Assembly (NCBI GenBank): GCA_964617665.1
Contig: CAZUAH010000100.1
Coordinates: 1-32,552 of the forward strand
Source of the DNA: JADHUC01 sp964617665
GTDB lineage: Bacteria > Planctomycetota > Planctomycetia > Pirellulales > Pirellulaceae
Reading direction: 5' to 3'
Length of the DNA: 32,552 bases
Position numbers and translations under genes: made by a program. The notes beneath the pieces were generated by a model. The model searched no databases, was not told the DNA's origin, and saw only the letters and a list, made by a program, of their open reading frames with translations. This document shows positions 16,283 to 23,211 of the stretch, in pieces (position 1 is the stretch's first letter; each line of letters begins with the position of its first letter).

Positions 16283-19105
16283 CTAACCGTCCCACGGTTT
16301 GCACTCAGCCCAATTTTCGCCTACCTTCACATCAACCTTCAAAGGGACACCGAGTTGCTTGACCGTGGTCATTTCCTCCCGAACGAGGGAGGCCAAGCCG
16401 TCGACTTCTGCTGATGGGACTTCAAAGACCAATTCGTCGTGTATTTGCAGCAACATCCTTGCTTGGAGATTCTCTAGCCGCATACGCTTGTGGACATTGA
16501 TCATCGCTTGCTTGATCAAGTCCGCAGCCGATCCTTGAATAACTGTGTTTATTGCGATTCGCTCCGGTAGGGTCCTCTGCCGCGAGTCGCTTAGGGATGA
16601 GGGATCACGAACGCCTTGGACGGCGCGACACCGACCAAGGATACTACTAACATAACCCCTTTGGCGACATTCTGCTAGGGTCTTAATCATAAACTCATCA
16701 ACCCCGGGATATCGGGCGAAATAGGCGTCGATGAATCCGGCCGCCTGTTCCTGGTCGATATCTAAAGCTTTGGCTAGGCCGAAAGGGCTTTGTCCGTAGA
16801 TCACTCCGAAATTGACGGCTTTGGCGCCGCGGCGCATTTCCCGCGTCACTTCCTCCAAAGGTACGCCGTGCACCTCGCCGGCCACCAACGCGTGGATGTC
16901 GCGATCCTCGGCAAATGCCTTGCGAAGCGTCACGTCGCCGGAAAAATGGGCCAAAACGCGAAGCTCGATCTGCGAGTAGTCCGCGGCCAGCAGCTTCCAG
17001 CCGTCTTCGCCCGGCAGAAAGGCCGACCTGATCTCGCGGCCCTCTTCAGTACGTATGGGTATGTTCTGTAGGTTGGGATCCTTTGAGCTGAGTCGCCCGG
17101 TGGCGGCCACATCCTGTTTGAACGAGGTGTGTACCCGCCCGGTTTGCGGATGTACCAATTCGGCCAGTGAATCGACGTACGTGCTTTTCAACTTCGCGTA
17201 CTGGCGGTATTGAATGATTTTGGCCGGCAATTGGTGCTGCTTGGCCAGTTCGCCCAACACTCCGGCATCCGTGCTGGGGCCCGTCTTTGTCTTTTTCAGA
17301 ACCGGCAGCTCGAGGTCCTCGAAAAGGACTTTGGAAAGCTGTTTCCGCGAATCGATGTTGAACGAGTCGCCAGCCGATGCGTAGATCTCTTGCTCCAACG
17401 AAGCCATGCGGTCGCCGAACCGCTGCCCCAATTCGCCGAGCCTTTGCACATCGACCTTGATCCCGTTGAACTCCATCTCGGCCAGCACGTCGATCAGGGG
17501 CACTTCCAGATCGCGGTACAGACCGGTCAGCCCCTCTTCGTCCAAACGGCTTTCGAGGATCGGCGTCAACCGTAACGGCACGTCGGCATCTTCCGCCGCA
17601 TACGGCGTGACCTGAGCGACTGGCACTTCGTCCATGCGTTTCTGCTTCTTGCCCTTGCCGATCAGTTCACTGATCTTGATCGTCGTGTGTCCCAGGTAGC
17701 GTTTGGCGAGATCGTCCATACTATGGTTTCGCTCGCCCGGATCGATCAGATAGTCGGCCACCATGGTGTCGCACGAGACCCCGCGCAACTGGACACCCGC
17801 AGAACGCAAGACGACCATGTCGTACTTCAAGTTCTGGCCGATTTTGCGGATCTCCGGATTCTCGAGCACAGGCCGCAACGCATCCCGAACGATTGCGGGA
17901 TCCAGTTGCGGATTGCCCGCCGGAGCTCGCACGGGAACGTAGTACGCCAGCCCTTCCTGCCAGGCGAACGAGTAGCCAACAATCTCCGCAAATCGAGGCA
18001 ACGTCGACGTCGTCTCGGTGTCGATGGATATCTGGTCTTGCTGCGAAAGCTGCTGCACCAGTTCGTTCAACTCATCCAGCGTGGCAACCGTTCCGTAGTC
18101 GGCCTGTACGGCTGCCGGTTTCACCTTCGGGCTCAGCCCCTCCAGACGCTCGGCCAGTCGGCGAAAGCCGAATTCCCGGCAAAGGGTCTGCACCTGCTCG
18201 TGATCGACTTCCGTTACGCGCCCCGCAGTCCAGTCAATCGCCACGGGCACATCATTCACCAGCCGCACTAGGTCGCGACTGAGCGTCGCCGACTCACGGC
18301 CGTTCATCAAGTTCTCGCGGCGTTTCTTGCCCGAAACCTCTTCGGCGTGATCCAGGACCTCATCCAGCGTGTCGTACTTCTGCAACAACTCGGCGGCAAT
18401 CTTTGGCCCGATCAACGGCACACCAGGTACATTGTCGACCTTGTCGCCAACCAACGACTGGAAATCAACAACCTGATCCGGACGGATTCCCCAAACCTTC
18501 ATCAGCTCCGAAGCGTCGAAGATGCTGTCTTTTCGGATGTTGTAGATCTTCACGCGTTCCGTGATCAATTGCCGACAATCTTTGTCGCTGGTGACCACGT
18601 AACATTGCATACGTTTCTGCCCGGCCTCTCGCGCCACGGTCGCCAACACGTCATCGGCTTCGTAGCCTGGACATTCCAGGCAGGGAATGCCCATGGCCTC
18701 GAGCACTCGACGGATATCTGGAATCTGCGGCTGGAGGTCCTCGGGCATCTCGTCCCGGTCCGCCTTGTACTCGGCATATCGCTCGTCGCGGAACGTCGGT
18801 CCCGGAAGATCGAAGGCACACAACAAATAGTCCGGGCTCTTGTTTTCCAAAAGGTCTACCATGTCCCGAACGAAGCCGTGTACAGCGCCGACCGGTTGCC
18901 CCGCTGGCCCGGTCATTTCGGGCAAAGCATGGTATACCTGGAAGATCAGCGCAAACGCATCGACCACGTACACCGTCTCGTCGGCGGAAGACGCCGATGC
19001 AGAAACTGGCTGCTCGGACGGGGCAGTCGCCTCGTTTGCTTCAGGATGATCCGCGATGTCGTCGTCGAATCCGGTCAACGTGCGCTGACGAGGCTGCTTA
19101 GACAT
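16283..19105 (-). CDS. polA: DNA polymerase I with all three domains
   Basis: A 940-residue protein from the ATG at 19103-19105; an in-frame TTG 60 bp upstream would add a non-coding-looking segment. Residues 1-44 form a low-complexity extension. The 5'-3' exonuclease starts at VYVVDAFALIF (45-55). The 3'-5' proofreading domain keeps its carboxylates: DTE (362-364), D429 in GQNLKYD and Y502/D506 in YAAED. The polymerase domain has motif A D709 (DYSQIELRVLAHF), motif B K762/F766/Y770 (AKAVNFGVIYGQ) and motif C HDE (889-891). F766 corresponds to the E. coli F762 position. It fills gaps and removes primers in replication and repair. Confidence 0.97.
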   Translation of the reverse strand: MSKQPRQRTLTGFDDDIADHPEANEATAPSEQPVSASASSADETVYVVDAFALIFQVYHALPEMTGPAGQPVGAVHGFVRDMVDLLENKSPDYLLCAFDLPGPTFRDERYAEYKADRDEMPEDLQPQIPDIRRVLEAMGIPCLECPGYEADDVLATVAREAGQKRMQCYVVTSDKDCRQLITERVKIYNIRKDSIFDASELMKVWGIRPDQVVDFQSLVGDKVDNVPGVPLIGPKIAAELLQKYDTLDEVLDHAEEVSGKKRRENLMNGRESATLSRDLVRLVNDVPVAIDWTAGRVTEVDHEQVQTLCREFGFRRLAERLEGLSPKVKPAAVQADYGTVATLDELNELVQQLSQQDQISIDTETTSTLPRFAEIVGYSFAWQEGLAYYVPVRAPAGNPQLDPAIVRDALRPVLENPEIRKIGQNLKYDMVVLRSAGVQLRGVSCDTMVADYLIDPGERNHSMDDLAKRYLGHTTIKISELIGKGKKQKRMDEVPVAQVTPYAAEDADVPLRLTPILESRLDEEGLTGLYRDLEVPLIDVLAEMEFNGIKVDVQRLGELGQRFGDRMASLEQEIYASAGDSFNIDSRKQLSKVLFEDLELPVLKKTKTGPSTDAGVLGELAKQHQLPAKIIQYRQYAKLKSTYVDSLAELVHPQTGRVHTSFKQDVAATGRLSSKDPNLQNIPIRTEEGREIRSAFLPGEDGWKLLAADYSQIELRVLAHFSGDVTLRKAFAEDRDIHALVAGEVHGVPLEEVTREMRRGAKAVNFGVIYGQSPFGLAKALDIDQEQAAGFIDAYFARYPGVDEFMIKTLAECRQRGYVSSILGRCRAVQGVRDPSSLSDSRQRTLPERIAINTVIQGSAADLIKQAMINVHKRMRLENLQARMLLQIHDELVFEVPSAEVDGLASLVREEMTTVKQLGVPLKVDVKVGENWAECKPWDG

Positions 19106-19228
19106 GACGTGAGAAGTGTCTGCTTGAAAGAACCGGTGGCCCAAACGCCTGGAGGAGGAATGCAAACGGCGTGTCTGGATGTAATAATTGACATCGTAAG
19201 CATGCCCTTGGCCATGTCAAGCTGTCGA

Positions 19229-19277
19229 AGCCCAACGTTTGGCTTCTGACGGGACCTAGTCCCCGAACCGTTGGGCT
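19229..19277. repeat. nested palindrome upstream of polA
   Basis: AGCCCAACG (19229-19237) and CGTTGGGCT (19269-19277) form a perfect 9-bp outer stem. Inside it GGGAC (19251-19255) and GTCCC (19259-19263) form an inner stem with a CTA loop. It sits in the divergent region between polA and the HMA lipoprotein. It may be an operator, an RNA structure or a REP-like repeat. Confidence 0.65.
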
Positions 19278-19368
19278 GATAGCATAAGTAGGGACTTATT
19301 AGATCGCTCGCGCGACTGATTGCAGATGGCCTTCCTTCTTACTCGATGGCAGACTGGAAAGGAAAAAG

Positions 19369-19725
19369 ATGATCCGATTTATCATCGTCACTTCTGTGTG
19401 TCTGTGCTTGGCGGGGTGCTGTGCTGACGTCCCCGTCAGCGGCGATTCGTCGCCAGTTCCCACGACAAAAGTCGTTTATCAAGCCGACGAGGACGTGACA
19501 CTGCACGTTCCAAACATGCATTGCGTGGTCAACTGTTGGCCGAAAGTAAAGAAGTCGCTGGAAGAACAAGATGGCGTCGCCGAGGTGACATTGGCCAAAC
19601 AGGCTGAAGAAGTCGAAATCGACAATCCCAGAATAACGCTCAAGTTGGATGGCGAGTTCGATTCCTCAAAGGCAATCGACGCACTCGCATCGGCCGGATT
19701 TGCTGACACGGTTGTGGAGAACTGA
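19369..19725 (+). CDS. HMA-domain lipoprotein, probable metal-binding
   Basis: A 118-residue protein with a lipoprotein signal (MIRFIIVTSVCLCLAGC, lipid Cys17). Residues about 42-116 form a heavy-metal-associated (HMA) fold: the strand-loop VTLHVPNMHCVVNCWPKV, then KSLEEQDGVAEVTLAKQ and KAIDALASAGF. The metal site has a spacing variant: MHCVVNC (M50, C52, C56), that is MxCxxxC instead of MxCxxC. Such domains bind Cu(I), Zn or Cd; the altered loop may change metal choice. The ATG has AAGGAAAAAG upstream. It lies 17 bp before the DUF3299-like lipoprotein on the same strand, so the two are probably co-transcribed. Membrane anchoring is inferred from the lipobox. Confidence 0.85.
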   Translation: MIRFIIVTSVCLCLAGCCADVPVSGDSSPVPTTKVVYQADEDVTLHVPNMHCVVNCWPKVKKSLEEQDGVAEVTLAKQAEEVEIDNPRITLKLDGEFDSSKAIDALASAGFADTVVEN

Positions 19726-19742
19726 CGCGTCGGCGTGACGAG

Positions 19743-20435
19743 ATGACACGAGCAAGGCAGGCACACAAGACTCAGCCATCATCACTAACCCGAAGCGCGA
19801 GCGAGGGAGAGTACTCGATCCGCGCCGGCTCGGTCATCCGTCTGAGCCTGTTCTCGCCATGTGCAAGAGTTGCTTGCGTGGCTTTGGCAATCGCTTTTGT
19901 TTCCGCAGGCTGCCAACCTCGCATACCTGCGCAAACCCGACAATCGACGAACCCCGCCAATACGACCACATCGGCCTCGAACACCACGACCGTCTCCTCT
20001 GCGCCGGAAAATCAACCAGTGCCGGCAGCGGCAAGCGAATCGGAATTCGATCGAGAGCGTGATCAGATGGCTCTGATCACGTTCGACGATCTTGAGCTGA
20101 AGATGGAGAAGGACTCGGTTTTCGACAAATCGCTGTTGACCGATCGAGTGAACGAGTTGGTTGGTCGCAGGGTCCGCATCCGCGGCTTCATCTATCCGTC
20201 AATCATGCAGCAATCCGGCATCACCAAGTTTCCCCTGGTGAAGAACACGGAGTGCAAGTTCGGCCCTGGAGGAATTGCCCATCACCTGATCGTGGTCGAC
20301 ATGCAGGAGGGGACCAGCGCCTCCTTCACGGTCCGACCGATCGCCGTCGAAGGCGTTCTCTCCCTGAGTCCCTACGAAGGCCAAGACGGCAACACATGGG
20401 CGATCTATCAAATGGTCGCCGAGAAGGTCGAGTGA
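19743..20435 (+). CDS. DUF3299-like lipoprotein
   Basis: A 230-residue protein. The lipobox VSAGC (Cys57) follows a hydrophobic stretch (VIRLSLFSPCARVACVALAI), and a Thr/Ser/Pro-rich linker leads to the folded part (about 108-230). That part has VGRRVRIRGFIYP, NTECKFGPGGIAHHLIVVDM and IAVEGVLSL, resembling the DUF3299 family; the layout is OB-fold-like. The C and HH of ECKFGPGGIAHH could bind metal. DUF3299 proteins, as I recall, occur beside MacB-like ABC transporters, including in a zinc-regulated locus of Vibrio. Residues 14-23 (SLTRSASEGE) are the translation of a dispersed repeat, giving an unusually long region before the lipobox. The true start could be later, but no better one is visible. 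Confidence 0.75.
   Translation: MTRARQAHKTQPSSLTRSASEGEYSIRAGSVIRLSLFSPCARVACVALAIAFVSAGCQPRIPAQTRQSTNPANTTTSASNTTTVSSAPENQPVPAAASESEFDRERDQMALITFDDLELKMEKDSVFDKSLLTDRVNELVGRRVRIRGFIYPSIMQQSGITKFPLVKNTECKFGPGGIAHHLIVVDMQEGTSASFTVRPIAVEGVLSLSPYEGQDGNTWAIYQMVAEKVE
19782..19808 (+). repeat. SLTRSASEG-type dispersed repeat
   Basis: The core is CCCGAAGCGCGAGCGAGGG, preceded by TCACTAAC. Translated in the host gene it gives SLTRSASEG. I know this peptide from scattered hypothetical proteins of planctomycetes, where it marks a dispersed DNA repeat. Here it lies inside the signal-peptide N-region of the DUF3299-like lipoprotein. Confidence 0.75.
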
Positions 20436-20446
20436 GCCATCTGGCT

Positions 20447-21340
20447 TTAGTAATCGCCCACCGCCTCGCCGCCTGCTCGTGTACACAATGCGTGATACAC
20501 TTGCATGTCGATCGACTCGCTAATCAGCTTCACCGATCCGTCCGCGGCAACGAATTGCGTTCCGGCCGGGTGTAGACTGCTGAAGTTGTGAGTCGGCGCT
20601 TCGGGGTGAATAGCATCGTCCGAATTGGGCGGGAACGTGGCTACTCCGACGACACGCGCCGGAGCATGTTCGCCGCCACGCACCATACCAACCCAGGTCG
20701 AATAGGAGAGCCTCGCCGTGCGTTCTCCTACGATGAACGTCTCGCTCGTTCCATCGAGGAAATCGCGAAAACTGATCTGCTTGTTCAGCATGAATGCCCC
20801 GTTGGCAGTCGCACCGTGTTCGTAGACATCGTGAGGGTCCTCCGTGCCAAACACGCCTACGTAGTTTGCGGTGGCAATGTGGATCGGCGTATAAGCAAAC
20901 GGATGATGATGGTCCGCCTCAAGCTCGAATGTCGGCTGCCCAATATCGGATGGACAGCGGTAGATCTCCAACTCGGTCTCTCGCGCCGCTTGGTTGACCG
21001 TCGCCGTGATGGGCTGGTGGGAATCAATCATCTCGTTGTACACGGCGGTCTGCTCCGTGTATGGCAGAATCGCCGCTGCCCAACCCCAGCCAGGCTCTCC
21101 CAGCCAGTCATCGTGGCCCCCGGTGGGAGCCTCCGCCAGCCAACCGGCTGGTAGTCGGCCGAACGTATCGTGGTACATGTGCAGACCAAGCCCGATCTGC
21201 TTCATGTTGTTGTTGCACGACGCTCGACGGGCCGCTTCGCGAGCCGCCTGTATGGCGGGTAACAGAAGTGCAACCAGAATACCTATGATGGCAATGACAA
21301 CTAATAGCTCGACTAACGTAAATCCTTTGCGCACATGCAT
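20447..21340 (-). CDS. DUF1559 prepilin-like protein
   Basis: A 297-residue protein with a type IV prepilin-like N-terminus: RKGFTLVELLVVIAIIGILV, with G6-F7 as the predicted cleavage point and the conserved Glu five residues later, followed by AIQAAREAARRASCNNNMKQIGLGLHMYHD. The remainder is the DUF1559 (SBP_bac_10) globular domain with YRCPSDIG, NFSSLHPAGTQFVAADGSVK and scattered Cys. DUF1559 proteins are greatly expanded in planctomycetes; they are exported, probably assembled as pseudopilins, but their role is unresolved. It converges with the DUF3299-like lipoprotein (11 bp apart). The ATG has a GGAGAT about 10 nt upstream; a GTG two codons later is also possible. Confidence 0.92.
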   Translation of the reverse strand: MHVRKGFTLVELLVVIAIIGILVALLLPAIQAAREAARRASCNNNMKQIGLGLHMYHDTFGRLPAGWLAEAPTGGHDDWLGEPGWGWAAAILPYTEQTAVYNEMIDSHQPITATVNQAARETELEIYRCPSDIGQPTFELEADHHHPFAYTPIHIATANYVGVFGTEDPHDVYEHGATANGAFMLNKQISFRDFLDGTSETFIVGERTARLSYSTWVGMVRGGEHAPARVVGVATFPPNSDDAIHPEAPTHNFSSLHPAGTQFVAADGSVKLISESIDMQVYHALCTRAGGEAVGDY

Positions 21341-21536
21341 GATTAAATGATCTCCGGCAATAGAAGACAGATAGACGATGACCCAAGATCGGCGATCACA
21401 GATGCGCGTGCATCATAGCGGTCCAGCGACAACGCAACCTCACAATCGAGGAGACCGCCGCAGAGGAACGCGAGGCTACAGGCAAAAGCGTGTGCGCACG
21501 CGATCACACCGCAAGGATCAAGAGAAACGATAGACC

Positions 21537-21914
21537 CTACGCCGGAGGGCCACGCGGCAGAGGCGTGCCACAGGTGAAGCAGAAGTGGGCTTCGATCGAC
21601 GGCAGGCAATGATCGGCAGGCGGGGCAGAAATAGCGACTTCCGATGCCCCGGAAATCGGCAACTTGGCCTGAGTCAGCCACTTACAAATGGCACATTCGT
21701 CGGCCTCAGCCACGACGATCGGACCACCCTGGTGGTCTTGGTCATGGTTGTGCCCGTGCGATTCACAGCATTGTCCATGCGGACTCGATGCCGACGCGGA
21801 CCCGCAGCCATGACTGCAGCCCGGCAGCATATGCAACCCCTGTCCACCGACCGCCACAATGGTGAAAAGGGCAATCGCGGTGAATCTCGAGAATAGCTGA
21901 ACGCGAGCTTTCAC
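21537..21914 (-). CDS. Cys/His-rich membrane protein, DUF2946-like
   Basis: A 125-residue protein starting at a GTG (21912-21914). It has one N-terminal hydrophobic segment (about 11-30), a Cys/His-rich stretch (CSHGCGSASASSPHGQCCES, then HGHNHDQDHQGG at 53-64), the motif ECAICKWL (73-80) and a C-terminal HFCFTCGTPLPRGPPA. The CxxC pair followed by a terminal xRxPP-like tail resembles DUF2946, a family often found near copper genes, though I cannot confirm membership. The Cys/His content suggests it binds metal in the periplasm. It lies upstream of the DUF1559 gene on the same strand (196 bp gap) and is divergent from the HEADE lipoprotein. Confidence 0.65.
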   Translation of the reverse strand: MKARVQLFSRFTAIALFTIVAVGGQGLHMLPGCSHGCGSASASSPHGQCCESHGHNHDQDHQGGPIVVAEADECAICKWLTQAKLPISGASEVAISAPPADHCLPSIEAHFCFTCGTPLPRGPPA

Positions 21915-22205
21915 GAACTAACCCCATGACTTGAGAGAGAATGCTAAATGCAATTGTTTTGTAACAAGGAAACGCAGCTTTGTCAACAAATTTCGTGTTC
22001 TTAACCAGTACATCACGGCAGAATCGGGGGGGGGGAGCCTCATGAGGCGATCTGCAGCCACGCGCTCTTGAGAGATTGGCGGGAAAGCATTAGCGTGATG
22101 AGATAAACGTTGTCTACGTCGGCAGGAACCTAAACGGCTCGAAGATCGTACATGAAGGGAACGAGCCAATTCTTCAAAAACGGCAAATAGTGGAGTATGA
22201 CAGTA
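21915..22205. promoter_or_regulatory. divergent intergenic region with a G10 tract
   Basis: 291 bp between the Cys/His-rich gene and the HEADE lipoprotein gene. It contains a run of ten G residues at 22026-22035. GGAG at 22192-22195 acts as the Shine-Dalgarno site for the ATG at 22206 (10 nt spacing), which is why the ATG at 22197, almost touching it, is rejected. Confidence 0.45.
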
Positions 22206-23073
22206 ATGCAGAAGTACAGAGCTCTCTTCGCAATCAGTTTCTTGGCATTGGCGATTCTGGCTGTCGGCTGCGGACCGACGGAACAGGCGCAAGATCCGCA
22301 AGTCTTGGATCAACGTGCACAATACGTACTGGCGGAAGAGCCGAAGGGGGCCATGAGTATCGTGGCAGCCAAGGCAGCGGTCGAGAAGGGAGAACCCGTC
22401 GTCCTGGTCGGACGGATAAGTGCCGGCGAACACGAACCGTGGGACGAGGGGCACGCGGCCTTTTACATAGCCGACGCCTTCTCTCCGACGCCTACATCAC
22501 ATGGGCATGACGACGCCAAACACGTGCATGAAGGCGACGAGGCCGACGAGCATGAGGCCGACGAGCATGAGGCCGATGAGCATGAGGCTGATGAACATGA
22601 GGCTGATGAACATGAGGCTGATGNNNNNNNNNNNNNNNNNNNNNNNNNNNNNNNNNNNNNNNNNNNNNNNNNNNNNNNNNNNNNNNNNNNNNNNNNNNNN
22701 NNNNNNNNNNNNNNNNNNNNNNNAACATGAGGCTGACGAACATGAGGCTGACGAACATGAGGCTGACGAACATGAGGCTGACGAACATGAGGCCGACGAA
22801 CACGAGGCCGACGAACACGAGGGCCATGCACACGAAAGTCACGGTGCAGGCGGACACGATCACAATTGCCCGTTTTGCCGCCCTGCGAAGGATTCAGAGG
22901 ACCTGTATGCAATTGTCGAGTTTGTAGATGCAACCGGGCACAGGCTGCACGCCGACGCCCGTGATTTGCTGGGCGTCAAGAAGGATCAGGCGGTGGTCAT
23001 CCGCGGTAAGGGTAGAGTTGAGAGTGACGGCTACTTGGTTGTTACCGCAGACGGGATTTACTTGCGAGACTGA
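22206..23073 (+). CDS. lipoprotein with expanded HEADE repeat array (interrupted by assembly gap)
   Basis: The lipoprotein signal MQKYRALFAISFLALAILAV precedes Gly21-Cys22. The N-terminal half (YVLAEEPKGAMSIVAAKAAV, VVLVGRISAGEHEPW, AAFYIADAF) leads into a His-rich linker (TSHGHDDAKHVHEGDEADE) and at least eleven HEAD/HEADE units, then HEGHAHESHGAGGHDHNCPFC and a second half with EFVDATGHRLHADARDLLGV, VVIRGKG and GYLVVTADGIYLRD. Both halves match the lipoprotein at 31556-32128, which lacks the array. The two sides of the 100-N gap are in different frames; joining with a gap length divisible by three restores one frame, so this is almost certainly a single intact gene. The array is probably a metal-binding segment. 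Family is unnamed to me. Confidence 0.82.
22536..22830 (+). repeat. 15-bp tandem repeat encoding HEADE
   Basis: Unit GACGAACATGAGGCT with third-position variants. Five units precede the gap (His codons at 22551, 22566, 22581, 22596 and 22611) and six follow it before a degenerate HEG unit. Units nearest the gap are the most alike and outer ones differ, the pattern left by slipped-strand expansion in the middle of an array. Confidence 0.92.
22624..22723. other. assembly gap of 100 N
   Basis: Exactly 100 N, the usual placeholder for unknown size. It falls within the tandem repeat, so the assembler probably could not resolve copy number. The flanking bases join cleanly (GATG + AACATGAGG) into one unit, so the true missing length is a multiple of 15, possibly zero. 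Confidence 0.97.
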
Positions 23074-23095
23074 AGCGCGCCTCGACGGCACAGCC

Positions 23096-23174
23096 GGGAG
23101 GGCGCGGCTCCAGCCAAGCCACATCCTTGGCGTGCGAAGTCCACGCTACGGCTCCGCAGGAGCGTCGCCCTCCC
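23096..23174. repeat. dispersed palindromic repeat, copy 2
   Basis: The outer arms GGGAGGGCGCGGCTCC (23096-23111) and its facing partner (23159-23174) pair at 14 of 16 positions. Read on the minus strand the right arm begins GGGAGGGCGACGCTCC and continues TGCGGAGCCG; it matches the right arm of copy 1 at 24 of 26 positions. It lies between two convergent genes and could also end transcription. Confidence 0.8.
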
Positions 23175-23211
23175 GTCGAAGCCCAGACCTCCCATCCTGA
23201 ACTCCGCCAGC

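Noticed and set aside
22536..22830. A CRISPR array in the tandem repeat
   Set aside because: The units are 15 bp, contiguous without spacers, and encode one continuous reading frame.
22501..23073. The HEADE gene as a pseudogene or two separate genes
   Set aside because: The frame break comes only from the 100-N placeholder; a gap length divisible by three gives one frame, and both halves match the intact paralog.
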